Source: Paenibacillus rigui
Lineage (GTDB): Bacteria > Bacillota > Bacilli > Paenibacillales > NBRC-103111
Assembly: GCF_002234615.1 (NCBI RefSeq)
Contig: NZ_NMQW01000001.1
Location: 62,001 to 126,000, forward strand
DNA length: 64,000 bases
Direction: 5' to 3'
The position numbers were made by a program, and so were the translations under genes. A model generated the notes under the pieces. It saw only the letters and a list, made by a program, of their open reading frames with translations, was not told the DNA's origin and did no database searches. Positions 26,951 to 36,656 of the stretch are shown here, piece after piece; within the stretch, counting starts at the first letter, position 1, and each line of letters starts with the position of its first letter.

Positions 26951-27856
26951 CTACTTCGCCGCCTTTTTCGAATACGGATCGAGCAGATCCCGCAAACCGT
27001 CGCCAAACAGATTCAACCCCAATACGGATAACAGGATGAACGCGCCAGGAAAAACCGTCATCCACCAAGCGGAGAAAATAACTACCTTGCCGTCGAATAA
27101 AATGTTGCCCAGGCTTGGATTCGGCGGAGCGATACCTGCTCCGAGAAAGCTGAGTGCCGCCTCAATCAGAATGGAAGAAGCGAAGACGAAGGTGATCTGT
27201 ATAATCAAAGGGGACATTGTATTAGGGGCTATATGCTGCCAAATGATTCGCCAGGAACTGGCCCCCTGCGCTCTCAGCGCCTCAATGTAAACCTGTTCTT
27301 TCACAACCATGGCAGAGGAACGGACCACACGCGCGATGGCAGGTATGCTTATAATTGATAGCGCGATGATGACATTAATCATATTCGAGCCCAGCGCCGC
27401 CGTAAGAGCTATAGCCAGCAAAATTCCCGGAAACGCCATTAACCCGTCGCAAATTCGCATCAAAATATGATCGAGCACCTTATAATAAGCGGAATACAAG
27501 CCAACCACCGTTCCCAAGATCATCGTAATTAGAGCGACTAATAATCCGACGACCATCGATACCCTCGTACCGTACACCACGCGGCTGAATACATCCCTGC
27601 CGAAATTATCCGTGCCGAAAAGGTGCGCCAGGCTCGGAGGCTGAAGACGTTCGGCTGTTTTCATCTCGTAGGGGGTATGTGAGGCCAGCAACGGAGCAAA
27701 CAAAGCGATGATGCAAAGCACCGCCATGACGATGCTTCCGGTTAGCAGCAGACGATTCGAAACGAATCGGCGGATCACCAAAGAGCGACGTTCTACCTGC
27801 AGCTTTCGCCTTGCATTAGGGAAAACCGTTCCTTCCAAAGCTGAATTTGTATCCAT
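26951..27856 (-). CDS. Peptide ABC transporter permease, DppC/OppC type
   Basis: 301 residues. A basic cytoplasmic N-terminus is followed by six predicted membrane helices. The loop typical of DppC is LFGTDNFGRDVFSRVVYGTR, and the ATPase contact is EALRAQGASSWRIIWQHI. The ATG at 27856 follows AAAGGAG by seven bases and comes 24 bases after the DppB-type gene. The substrate class is di/oligopeptides, nickel or related small molecules. Confidence 0.92.
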   Translation of the reverse strand: MDTNSALEGTVFPNARRKLQVERRSLVIRRFVSNRLLLTGSIVMAVLCIIALFAPLLASHTPYEMKTAERLQPPSLAHLFGTDNFGRDVFSRVVYGTRVSMVVGLLVALITMILGTVVGLYSAYYKVLDHILMRICDGLMAFPGILLAIALTAALGSNMINVIIALSIISIPAIARVVRSSAMVVKEQVYIEALRAQGASSWRIIWQHIAPNTMSPLIIQITFVFASSILIEAALSFLGAGIAPPNPSLGNILFDGKVVIFSAWWMTVFPGAFILLSVLGLNLFGDGLRDLLDPYSKKAAK

Positions 27857-27880
27857 CGCACATCTCCTTTCTATCCGACT

Positions 27881-28834
27881 TCATGATCTTCGACTTAGGC
27901 GCACCCTCGGATCAATGACACCATACAGCAAATCCACTAGTAAGTTGATCAGCACGTAGGAGACAGCAATCATGAGCACAACGCCTTGAATCACCGCATA
28001 ATCCCGTTGACTGATCGACTGGACGAGCAGTTGGCCGAGCCCTGGGATATTGAATACCGATTCGATGACAACGGCTCCGGCGATTAATGTTCCGAAGGTT
28101 TGGCCAATAACCGTTAAAATTGGAATAAACGCGTTTCTTAATGCGTGCTTATAGACTAGAACAATCTCTCTAACCCCTTTGGCATAGGCGGTCTTCATGT
28201 AATTCATGCTTAACACATCCAGCATCGACGATCTTGTCATCCGGGCAATTAACGCCGCTTGAATAAACCCTAACGATATGGCGGGAAGAATGAGATACTT
28301 GAGGTGCATCCACAGCCCAGCGCTTAACGGCCGGTAGCCTGCAACGGGAAGCCAGGCGAGCTTTACCGCAAAGAGCAGGGATAACAGCAAGGCTAACAGG
28401 AAGCCAGGCAAAGAAATGCCGAGCAGGGATACGATCATGAACGTTTGGTCGACGCCCGTCCCCCTCTTTCTGGCTGCCATAATACCCATTGGAATCGCAA
28501 GCAAAACAGAAATGCCTTGGGCTAGAATCGCCAATGACAAAGTAGGCCCGAGATGGTCCAGAAACAGCTTTAAGACAGGCTCTTTTAAAAAAATGGACAT
28601 GCCCAGGTTCCCTTTAAAAACACCTGTAAACCAGATGATAAATTGTTTCCATATCGGCAGATCCAGGCCAAGCCCGTGGCGCAGCTTTTCGACCTCATCC
28701 GGGCTCGCTTCCGGCCCCAGCATGACAGCAGCGGGATCGCCCGGCGTCAAATGAATAACAAAAAAGATAACGACAGCAACGATTAATATGACAGGTATCA
28801 AAGAAAGAAGTCGCCCAAGGATATACGTTTTCAA
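27881..28834 (-). CDS. Peptide ABC transporter permease, DppB/OppB type
   Basis: 317 residues starting at TTG 28834 (AAAGGGG seven bases upstream). DppB features are an N-terminal helix, the extracellular HLTPGDPAAVMLG motif and six helices in total. The cytoplasmic loop is RSSMLDVLSMNYMKTAYAKG, with a C-terminal INLLVDLLYGVIDPRVRL. It pairs with the DppC-type permease to form the channel. Confidence 0.92.
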   Translation of the reverse strand: MKTYILGRLLSLIPVILIVAVVIFFVIHLTPGDPAAVMLGPEASPDEVEKLRHGLGLDLPIWKQFIIWFTGVFKGNLGMSIFLKEPVLKLFLDHLGPTLSLAILAQGISVLLAIPMGIMAARKRGTGVDQTFMIVSLLGISLPGFLLALLLSLLFAVKLAWLPVAGYRPLSAGLWMHLKYLILPAISLGFIQAALIARMTRSSMLDVLSMNYMKTAYAKGVREIVLVYKHALRNAFIPILTVIGQTFGTLIAGAVVIESVFNIPGLGQLLVQSISQRDYAVIQGVVLMIAVSYVLINLLVDLLYGVIDPRVRLSRRS

Positions 28835-28916
28835 ATCGGTTCCCCTTTCTATGATTCAACCGCCTGCTTCGCGCCTGACCATCAGGACACGAAGCAGAGG
28901 GGATGATCATTTGAAA

Positions 28917-30509
28917 TTATGGTGTAATGGTCGTGTTCCAGAATAGCGGACCGTTGAAATCCTTGAAGCCTTTTACCTTATTGGAAGCAGCTGTAATCTG
29001 CAAATATTGGCCTACCACCAGAACCGGATTTTCCTGCCAAAATGCCGTTTGCAATTCAGCGAAAGCGGTTTTCGCTTCTTCTTGCGTCGTCGAGGCTTTA
29101 ATTTTCGCCAAAAGCTTGTCAATTTCCGGACTGTTCGTCCAGCCGGGCCAATTCGCCTTCGAATCCAGGAACGGGAATTGGAGCGGCGTGGCGTTCGCCG
29201 GGAAGCCGGTGAAGAACATTTCCCACTGGTCGGACTTTGTCCGGCGGTCAAGCAGTGTAGACCAATCCATGACCTCAAGCTTGACGTTCATACCGATTTC
29301 CTGAAGCTGCTGCTGCGCCGCAACCGCCGGATTATACAGGTTCGGATATTCCTTGGATGTCATAATCCGCACTTCTTCCCCGTTATATCCAGCTTCCTTG
29401 AGCAGCTGCTTCGCTTGTGCAGCGTCATGCTTGTCGTAATTTTCTTTGCCGGCATTCGTATACCAGGCGGATTGCTCGCTCATCATCAAGCCCGGATCCA
29501 GCCGGAAATAATCAGGACCCGTAAAGCCGGCTGTCATCAGTGCCTTTTTATCCAGCGCCATATTTATCGCCTGCCGCGCCTTTACGTTCGTGAATAGTCC
29601 TTGTTTTTTATTAAAAACTAACGTTTGAAGTCCGAATGGATACAGAATGGGGCTAACGTTTTTAGCATTTTTTAATTGAGGGAGGGCATCCAGCGCCACT
29701 TGGGATACCATATCGTATTCTCCGCTAATCAGCCCATTAATGGCTGTGGAGCTATCCGGAACATTATAGTAATACAATTCATCGACGAGGGCTTCTTTCT
29801 TACCGGACAATCCGCTGGAAGGCGTAGTTAAGGGTTGATAATCCTTAAACTTCGTAAGCAGAAGATACTGGTTTGGCTTCAATTCTTTAAATTGGAACGG
29901 GCCGGTTCCGATGTATTCCTTCACACCTGTTGCATCCGCTCCATCAATGGCCTCTTTAGGCATAATTGCGGGGAATTGCTGCATCTCGGCCAACGCATAC
30001 ATCAGAACATAAGACGGAGTTTCTACATGAAGAATAACCGTATAGTCATCTTTCGCTTCCCAGGTTGAATTACCAAGATTGGCTTTTGCCGTAGAAGCGA
30101 TTTTTTGCCACTTCTGCATGGAGGCGATGACATCCTCCGCCTTCATTTCTTTGCCGTTATGAAATTTGACCCCCTGTCTTAACGCAAAGGTAATGGTCTT
30201 GCCGTCTTTACTGATTTCGTAGGACTTTGCCAGCATAGGAACCACTTCATATTTTTCGTTGATCGTAACGAGCGCTTCAAAAATTTGTCTCGCCGTATGT
30301 GTCGTGGCATTGGCGGTCGTCATATGCGGGTCCAGCGTCTTCGGCAATGCGCTGTATGCAATTCTCAGCGTTCCTCCGGCCGCCGCCGATGCGGACTCCT
30401 TGGACTTCGCTGCATCCGGGCTTGATGAAGGCTTGTCCGAACTACAGCCGACCAAAGCTACAACAAACGATAACATTAACATCAAGGTACACCATGTTCC
30501 TCTTCTCAC
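28917..30509 (-). CDS. Peptide-binding lipoprotein, family 5 (DppA/OppA-like)
   Basis: 530 residues from GTG at 30509, which has AAGGGAG eight bases before it; the longer frame from 30563 lacks such a site. The signal peptide ends in the lipobox LVGC. The family 5 signature appears as FALRQGVKFHNGKEMKAEDV, and a later ARQAINMALDK is typical. First gene of the operon binding protein, DppB, DppC, DppD, DppF, M20 hydrolase. The ligand is unknown. Operon context suggests a small peptide or N-acylated amino acid (inference). Confidence 0.92.
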   Translation of the reverse strand: MRRGTWCTLMLMLSFVVALVGCSSDKPSSSPDAAKSKESASAAAGGTLRIAYSALPKTLDPHMTTANATTHTARQIFEALVTINEKYEVVPMLAKSYEISKDGKTITFALRQGVKFHNGKEMKAEDVIASMQKWQKIASTAKANLGNSTWEAKDDYTVILHVETPSYVLMYALAEMQQFPAIMPKEAIDGADATGVKEYIGTGPFQFKELKPNQYLLLTKFKDYQPLTTPSSGLSGKKEALVDELYYYNVPDSSTAINGLISGEYDMVSQVALDALPQLKNAKNVSPILYPFGLQTLVFNKKQGLFTNVKARQAINMALDKKALMTAGFTGPDYFRLDPGLMMSEQSAWYTNAGKENYDKHDAAQAKQLLKEAGYNGEEVRIMTSKEYPNLYNPAVAAQQQLQEIGMNVKLEVMDWSTLLDRRTKSDQWEMFFTGFPANATPLQFPFLDSKANWPGWTNSPEIDKLLAKIKASTTQEEAKTAFAELQTAFWQENPVLVVGQYLQITAASNKVKGFKDFNGPLFWNTTITP

Positions 30510-30870
30510 GTTACCCACTCCCTTTATGTTTTTTCTTTCTGAATAGCGTGGCCCATGTTTCAATAGATGACTTGGTGTAAAAACAGAAAGGTTAACACCT
30601 CCTTATATACTTTTATGTAATATTACCTTACATAAATATTCTATTTTTCAGAATAAAATCGCTTACCTCCCCTTGTTTCCAGCTTTCCAAGACAAAATTT
30701 TGGGATTTTTCATTTATAATTCACATCCAATGTATATATTATATAACATTTTTTCTGTTTAAAAATATACTAAATGTACTATAGAATTACTATATTTTGT
30801 TGCATTGTGTACATTGAATGGCCTTCAGGAAAACTCGGCCGCAAAAAATGAGAAAAATCGGCAAGGGCAG
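30510..30870. other. AT-rich promoter region of the peptide transporter operon
   Basis: 361 bp, strongly AT-rich. The minus strand has a good -10 hexamer TATAAT (plus 30738-30743) but no clear -35 at 17 bases, suggesting an activator-dependent promoter. The lower-coordinate half near 30590-30660 is leader sequence. No open frame or structured RNA seen except the EamA terminator at its upper end. Confidence 0.4.
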
Positions 30871-30893
30871 CTATTTGCCGCCCTTGCCGATTT
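30841..30893 (-). terminator. Strong terminator overlapping the EamA stop codon
   Basis: A perfect 14-bp stem (AAATCGGCAAGGGC and complement, 30855-30893) is followed on the minus strand by TTTTTCTCATTTTTT. The EamA stop codon lies in its loop, so the last codons form one arm. Confidence 0.9.
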
Positions 30894-31803
30894 CTGTTTG
30901 CAGACGATGAACTGTATGAACCGAGCCGACCGGATCGGGTTTCCAGGTAGATAGGACCACGCCGATAATAACAATAATGACACCAAGGGATTGACTGTAA
31001 ACAATAGTCCCGCCGCTAAGCAAAGTGATGAGCATTGTCGAAATGGGGACCAGATTAAAAAACACGGCAGTCCGATTGGTGCCAATACGCGAAATGCCCC
31101 AGTTCCACCATAAGTAAGCCATGAAAGTCCCGAAGATAGCCATACACCCGATGGCTAACCACATTTGCAGAACATATCCGGCCCCAGCTTCCGCATGCGA
31201 AAGCCGGATAAAGGGCAGCAAGCAGAGAGAGCCGGCAAGCATCGTAATCGCGCTGGTGGCGAGCGGTGTGCTCTGTGACAGCAGCTTTCTCCCCAAAACT
31301 CCGTAAACGGCCCAAGAAGCGTTGCCGATAAATACCATCAAATCTCCGACCGAGATGGCACGCAGCATGGCCAAGGAGCCCCCGGTGATAACAAACAAAA
31401 CCCCCAGGAAGGAAATTACGATCCCTGCCATTTGCCGTACAGCGATTTTTTCTCTAAGGAGCCATACGGATAAAATGACCGTAACGGATGGATTCGTTGC
31501 CGTAATTAATGCGGCATTAATAGAGGAGGTATGCTTCAGACCGGCGAATACCAGCGCATTAGTACCAAACACACCTATCAATCCAATCAGCGCATACTTG
31601 GCTAAGTAGGGACGAATCCCGCTCCAGGATGGCCGTTCCTTAAACCAGAATAACAGCAGCATACAAAACGATGCTAAGACAAACCTCCACGCAATAACAC
31701 TCATCGGATCCATGACATCGATGGCCAGCTTGCCCAAATTAAAATTCGCACCCCAAAACAAAGCTGATCCGATAAGCGCTGCGTAAACTAACATATTTCG
31801 CAT
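30871..31803 (-). CDS. EamA-family (DMT superfamily) transporter
   Basis: 310 residues from the ATG at 31803 (GAGGTG upstream; another ATG 12 bases earlier is possible). It has ten predicted membrane helices in two EamA repeats, each with a glycine/proline-rich pattern (LIGSALFWGANFN in the first, FGTFMAYLWWNWG in the second). The family exports amino acids and metabolites or moves nucleotide sugars. It lies between the peptide importer and the semialdehyde dehydrogenase gene on the same strand, so it may export a by-product of the pathway (inference). Confidence 0.9.
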   Translation of the reverse strand: MRNMLVYAALIGSALFWGANFNLGKLAIDVMDPMSVIAWRFVLASFCMLLLFWFKERPSWSGIRPYLAKYALIGLIGVFGTNALVFAGLKHTSSINAALITATNPSVTVILSVWLLREKIAVRQMAGIVISFLGVLFVITGGSLAMLRAISVGDLMVFIGNASWAVYGVLGRKLLSQSTPLATSAITMLAGSLCLLPFIRLSHAEAGAGYVLQMWLAIGCMAIFGTFMAYLWWNWGISRIGTNRTAVFFNLVPISTMLITLLSGGTIVYSQSLGVIIVIIGVVLSTWKPDPVGSVHTVHRLQTEIGKGGK

Positions 31804-31846
31804 AAGACACCTCATTCATTTCCTTGCACAGTTCAAGCTGTCTTTC

Positions 31847-33307
31847 TTACCAACGAGCGGTGATCATCTTTTTTCGGGTGAAAAATTCAACACCGTCCTG
31901 TCCGTTCGCATGAAGGTCCCCATAAAACGAATTTTTCCACCCTGAGAATGGAAAGAAAGCCATAGGCGCTGGTACGCCCAAGTTTACGCCAAGCATGCCG
32001 GCCTCTATATTTTCACGGAAATAGCGCACATGACTTCCGTTCTTCGTGTATATGCAAGCCCCGTTTGCAAACGGCGACTGATTGCTCAGCTCCACCGCTT
32101 CGGCCAGCGTTTCGACACGGGCGATGGAAAGAACCGGCGCGAAAATCTCGTCCTTCCAAATGGACATCTCTGCTGTCACCCGGTCAAAGAGCGTAGGTCC
32201 TACAAAATAGCCTTTATCCTCATAGGCGGTATCCTTCCGCCCATCCCGGACAAGTACCGCCCCTTCGGCTTCCCCGGTTTCAATATATTTGACCGTCCTT
32301 TGCTTATGCGACTCACGAATGACAGGGCCAAGGAAAATGCCTTGCTCTAATCCGTTCCCGATACTTAGCCCATCGGCTGCTTTCTTCAGCTGGTCGATTA
32401 AGTTTTCGGCAACATCGCCGACCGCAACGACCACCGAAGCCGCCATACACCTTTCGCCCGCCGAGCCGAATGCCGCATTCACAATCTGTTGCACGGCCTG
32501 GCCCAAATCCGCATCCGGCATCACGATGGAATGATTTTTCGCACCGCCCAGCGCTTGCACGCGTTTCCCGTGGGCTGCGGCCGTTTTATACACATACTCC
32601 GCAACAGGCTGCGAGCCGACGAAGGAGATGGCCCTTACATCCGGATGCTCCAGCAGTCCGTTCACTACATCATGAGCACCGTGCACGATGTTCAATACGC
32701 CTGCCGGCAGACCCGCTTCAGCGAAAAGCTCGGCCAGCCTCATCGCCAGCAGCGGAGTACGCTCCGATGGCTTCATAACAAAGGTATTGCCGCACGCAAT
32801 AGCTAAAGGGAACATCCAGCATGGAACCATCATAGGGAAATTAAATGGCGTGATGCCTCCCACGACGCCGATCGGATAGCGATACATACCGGACTCGATA
32901 TTCGTCGCAATATCCGGGAGCTGCTTCCCCATCATCAGGCTGGGGGCACCTGCGGCAAACTCCACGCACTCGATGCCACGCTGCACTTCCCCGTAGGCTT
33001 CCTCATAGCTTTTGCCGTTCTCGACAGTGATCAGCCGGGCCAGCTCCTCCCAGTGATCATGCAGCAGCTGCTGATATTTAAAGAGCGTACGCGCTCTTTT
33101 GGGGACCGGCGTTTTCCCCCATACTTGAAAAGCCTCCTTCGCCGCAGCAACCGCTTGCTCCAAATCCGCCCGATTGGATATCGGAACATAGGCCAACACT
33201 TCCTCCGTTGCCGGGTTGACCACAGCCTCCTGCTGCCCGGAGCTCGATTCGAGCCATTGACCGCCTATATAATTTTTGAGCCTGGTTACTTGGGTTGAGA
33301 TTGACAT
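31847..33307 (-). CDS. mmsA: CoA-acylating methylmalonate/malonate semialdehyde dehydrogenase
   Basis: 486 residues, the normal family length. The catalytic Cys287 sits in SAGERCMAA. The segment [10 protein letters not shown] replaces the general-base Glu motif of hydrolytic aldehyde dehydrogenases, a hallmark of the CoA-acylating MMSDH/IolA group. NAD binding is seen in [10 protein letters not shown] and [10 protein letters not shown]. The enzyme converts malonate semialdehyde to acetyl-CoA (or methylmalonate semialdehyde to propionyl-CoA) with CO2 release. Next to an omega-aminotransferase it completes beta-alanine breakdown. No inositol genes (iol) are nearby, which argues against the IolA role here. 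Confidence 0.9.
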   Translation of the reverse strand: MSISTQVTRLKNYIGGQWLESSSGQQEAVVNPATEEVLAYVPISNRADLEQAVAAAKEAFQVWGKTPVPKRARTLFKYQQLLHDHWEELARLITVENGKSYEEAYGEVQRGIECVEFAAGAPSLMMGKQLPDIATNIESGMYRYPIGVVGGITPFNFPMMVPCWMFPLAIACGNTFVMKPSERTPLLAMRLAELFAEAGLPAGVLNIVHGAHDVVNGLLEHPDVRAISFVGSQPVAEYVYKTAAAHGKRVQALGGAKNHSIVMPDADLGQAVQQIVNAAFGSAGERCMAASVVVAVGDVAENLIDQLKKAADGLSIGNGLEQGIFLGPVIRESHKQRTVKYIETGEAEGAVLVRDGRKDTAYEDKGYFVGPTLFDRVTAEMSIWKDEIFAPVLSIARVETLAEAVELSNQSPFANGACIYTKNGSHVRYFRENIEAGMLGVNLGVPAPMAFFPFSGWKNSFYGDLHANGQDGVEFFTRKKMITARW

Positions 33308-33360
33308 TGATCATTTCCCCTCTCGGATTCAGCAGTCGTTTCCGTATCACATTTCGCTCA

Positions 33361-34752
33361 TTAAGCTAACGTTGCGAAAGCTTCCACTAGCGTATTTACT
33401 ATAAAGTCCAGTTCCTCGTCGGTTGTCACAAAGGGCGGACTTAATGTCAAAATGTTGTTAAACCCCGGCACCGTGTCGCCATTCTTCCCTATAAGCAAAC
33501 CGCGCTTTTTGCATTCGGCAATGACCTGCATTACTTTGCCCGCCGATGCGGGAATCTTGCTTTCCTTATCTTCAACCATTTCGATCCCGGCAATGAAGCC
33601 AAAACTGCGGATATCCCCTACATTCGGGTGCTCCTCCAGCACTTCCAGCTTCCGGCGCAGCGCCTCACCCAAAGCGGCCGCACGTTCCACTAATCGTTCA
33701 TCCTCAAGGATCTCCAGGTTTTTCAATGCCACCGCACAGGAAACCGGATTTCCTCCGAACGTATTGACGTGGCGAAAATGCGAGTCGGCCCCGGAACCTG
33801 TAAACTTTTCATACAGCTCTTCCCTTACGGCCGTTGCCGAAAGCGGGGAATAGGCGCTCGTAATTCCTTTTGCCATCGTAACGATATCCGGTTTAACGCC
33901 AAAGTTCTGATGGCCGAAACGTTTGCCGGATCGTCCGAATCCGCAAATCACCTCATCCACGATCATAAGAACACCGTGTTTATCGCATATTTCCCGGACC
34001 GAAGCCAAATATTCCTGCGGCGGAACGAGCACACCTCCCCCGGTAATCACAGGCTCCAGAATGATCCCTGCCACGGATTCCGCGCCCTCCCAGTTAATCA
34101 CATCATCGTAAGCCTGCGCACATTCCATATGACAGCTTTTATCATTTTTGCCAAAGGGACAGCGGTAGCAATACGGCGGCGCAATATGCTGAAACCCCGT
34201 ACTGAGCGGCTCATATTTTAGTTTCCGTTGGGCTTGGCCGGTTGCTCCCAAAGCGCCCATTGAATTCCCGTGGTAGGCACGGTGCCGAGAAATAAATTTG
34301 TACCGGGACGGTTCTCCGTTCTGATGGTGATACTGGCGGGCGATCTTGAAAGCTACCTCATTGGCGTCCGAGCCGGAATTGGAATAAAAGATCCGGAACC
34401 CGCCGCCCAGCCATTCGTTCACCTTCTCCGACAATTGAATCGCCGGAAGATGACTTTGCATTAACGGATAATAAGCCAGCGTCTTCATCTGCGCTGCGGC
34501 CGCATCGGCAATCGCCTCCCGCCCATGTCCGACATTGACACACCACAAGCCCGACATCCCGTCGAAGTAACGCTGCCCATCAATATCAGTAATCCAACTG
34601 CCTTCCCCTGACGTAATGATCATCGGGTTCGGGTTATGAGGCGAAATATGATGCCAAACATACTGACGATCTTTTTCCAGCAGCGTTTCCTTGTCTAAAC
34701 CCGGAGCATCGATTTGATTCATTGCTTCCACTTGATGTTCTCCCATGCACAT
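33361..34752 (-). CDS. Class III omega-aminotransferase (beta-alanine/omega-amino acid:pyruvate type)
   Basis: 463 residues. The PLP-binding Lys295 lies in TMAKGITSAYSP. Asp266 in MIVDEVICGFGR contacts the PLP ring nitrogen. The N-terminal WHHISPHNPNP and the SGLWCVNVGHG stretch match omega-amino acid:pyruvate transaminases. A four-cysteine insert (C195, C198, C207, C211) could bind a metal. With the downstream dehydrogenase it would turn beta-alanine into malonate semialdehyde and then acetyl-CoA. GABA, taurine or aminoisobutyrate are alternatives. The start ATG at 34752 follows AAAGGCGG. Confidence 0.88.
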   Translation of the reverse strand: MCMGEHQVEAMNQIDAPGLDKETLLEKDRQYVWHHISPHNPNPMIITSGEGSWITDIDGQRYFDGMSGLWCVNVGHGREAIADAAAAQMKTLAYYPLMQSHLPAIQLSEKVNEWLGGGFRIFYSNSGSDANEVAFKIARQYHHQNGEPSRYKFISRHRAYHGNSMGALGATGQAQRKLKYEPLSTGFQHIAPPYCYRCPFGKNDKSCHMECAQAYDDVINWEGAESVAGIILEPVITGGGVLVPPQEYLASVREICDKHGVLMIVDEVICGFGRSGKRFGHQNFGVKPDIVTMAKGITSAYSPLSATAVREELYEKFTGSGADSHFRHVNTFGGNPVSCAVALKNLEILEDERLVERAAALGEALRRKLEVLEEHPNVGDIRSFGFIAGIEMVEDKESKIPASAGKVMQVIAECKKRGLLIGKNGDTVPGFNNILTLSPPFVTTDEELDFIVNTLVEAFATLA

Positions 34753-34894
34753 AACCGCCTTTAAACCTAGATTTAATACTCACATGGTATCTCGGATACG
34801 GGTTCTTTTCATCATACAAAATGATTGATGTTGACCTTAAATGTAGTTACAATATGTAAAACCAACCTTAAACGCCCGTTTGGAGGAGATTGTA

Positions 34895-36568
34895 GTGAAA
34901 AGCGAACAAACGCTTACGGTACGTGATATTTTACAACGCCCCTTGTTTCTGCAAGCCAAACTGATCGCCGGAAACAAAGGGATTACACGCAGCGTCGGGT
35001 GGATTCACATTCTGGAGATCACGAATGCCAAGCTTTTCACGAATCAACACGACCTCATCCTTACCACCGGACTCGGCATCCACGAGCATACCGAAATCCG
35101 CATGATGTACCTGCAGGAGCTGATCAACCAAAAAGCGGCCGGTTTATGCATTGAACTTGGGCCTTATTTGCCTTCCGTACCGCAGGATATGATCGATTTG
35201 GCGGAGCAGCATGACTTTCCGCTAATCGTTTTCGAGACGCCAGTCCGGTTTGTCGACATTACGCAGGATATCCATGCCCTGCTGATCAACAAGCAGTATC
35301 AGATTCTAAAGGACCTTGAATTATTTTCCCGCAAACTCCAGCAATTGACCTTGGAATCGACGAATATTCAAGCCATTCTCCGGCTGCTGCATGAGCATAC
35401 TTCGGCCCAAGTCATCTATTATTCTTTGATCGACAAGCCTATCTTCTCCCCTTCCGTTTCACCCAAGATCGCCCAGGACCTGATCGCACGGTACCGTTTC
35501 GAAGTAGACAGCAATCCGTCCTCCTCACCGGAAAATTCATTACTGACCATTAACGAGAAAAAGACCATCGTTTCCCAGCCTGTCATTTGCTTAGGTCAAA
35601 CCTTATCCCATGTCGGCATCATTGTGCACGATCAGGCACCGACGGATTACATGGTCCTGCTGCTTGATTACGCAGGTAAAGCCGTAGCCCATATTTTACT
35701 GCGCAAGCTTTTTCTCGAGCAAAAAACATCGGAAAACCATACCCAACTGATCAACGACATTCTCCAGTACAAGGTCGAAAACGAAGAACAAGCAATGGCA
35801 CGAATCGGACTTCGTCCTCTAAACAAAGGCAAGTATCTGTTTATAGCCGGCATAATCGAAATCGAGCACAGTCTGATTATCGATGAAGAGGAACTCGAAG
35901 CCAAAAACCAAGATATTGTCGTCCTGCTTCGTTCGCTATTGTCGAAAAATGGCATATATAACCTGGTTTTGTCCAAAAATAACCAAATTTACTTGCTCTG
36001 TATCCGGGAATCGTTCGCTTCCGCCGTCTCCCCCACGATCTTAAAGGAACCGCTCTTAAAAACGCTGGAACAGTTACAAAACGCGATCAAGCATAATTTA
36101 TCGAAGCACATTCGCATCCGGTCGGGATTTGGGCTTATGAAAGAGCAGCTTGTACATACGTCCCAAAGCTTTAAAGAAGCGTTCGACGCGCTGTCGGTAG
36201 CCCGGAAGCTGCCTGACGCGCAGACAAGTCCATTCTATGAAGAAATAGGCATTTATCAATTATTCAAGGGAATGTCCGATGTACAGCAGCTTTCCTATTT
36301 TGTAACGTATCATTTGGGGGACGTTATCGAGTACGATAAGCGGAACCATTCAAGCTTATTGGAAACGCTGGATAAATTTCTCTCATGCATGGGGGCCAAG
36401 CAGGAAACTGCCGAACAACTGTTCATTCATCGGCAAACCCTTTACCATAGGCTGGAAAAATTGGAGGAGCTGCTGGGCGAAAACTACTTGCGGCCGGACA
36501 ATCGGATTTGTCTCGAGATAGCCCTGCGTGCCTATGATCTGTTAGGAAAGGAAAGCAGCTCTGAATAA
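34895..36568 (+). CDS. PucR-family transcriptional regulator
   Basis: 557 residues from GTG at 34895 (GGAGGAG six bases before); a TTG 15 bases earlier coincides with the ribosome binding site. The N-terminal PucR domain (about 5-130) has DLILTTGLGIHEHTEIRM and GLCIELG. A CdaR/GGDEF-like domain is in the middle (about 280-430). The C-terminal HTH_30 shows RQTLYHRLEKLEELLG. Regulators of this type activate catabolic genes for purines, GABA or other omega-amino compounds. It is divergent from the aminotransferase gene with 142 bp between starts, so it very probably controls the aminotransferase and dehydrogenase. Confidence 0.92.
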   Translation: MKSEQTLTVRDILQRPLFLQAKLIAGNKGITRSVGWIHILEITNAKLFTNQHDLILTTGLGIHEHTEIRMMYLQELINQKAAGLCIELGPYLPSVPQDMIDLAEQHDFPLIVFETPVRFVDITQDIHALLINKQYQILKDLELFSRKLQQLTLESTNIQAILRLLHEHTSAQVIYYSLIDKPIFSPSVSPKIAQDLIARYRFEVDSNPSSSPENSLLTINEKKTIVSQPVICLGQTLSHVGIIVHDQAPTDYMVLLLDYAGKAVAHILLRKLFLEQKTSENHTQLINDILQYKVENEEQAMARIGLRPLNKGKYLFIAGIIEIEHSLIIDEEELEAKNQDIVVLLRSLLSKNGIYNLVLSKNNQIYLLCIRESFASAVSPTILKEPLLKTLEQLQNAIKHNLSKHIRIRSGFGLMKEQLVHTSQSFKEAFDALSVARKLPDAQTSPFYEEIGIYQLFKGMSDVQQLSYFVTYHLGDVIEYDKRNHSSLLETLDKFLSCMGAKQETAEQLFIHRQTLYHRLEKLEELLGENYLRPDNRICLEIALRAYDLLGKESSSE

Positions 36569-36656
36569 CGCTTGAGTCCGAAGTCATCATCACAGTACAG
36601 GAAGCGATAAATCGAATATCACAACCACAACCTGCTTCACCAGGAGGTGCACAGTA

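Noticed and set aside
33361-33380. IolA/inositol pathway reading of the semialdehyde dehydrogenase
   Set aside because: No iol genes nearby and the adjacent gene is an omega-aminotransferase, so the beta-alanine role fits better.
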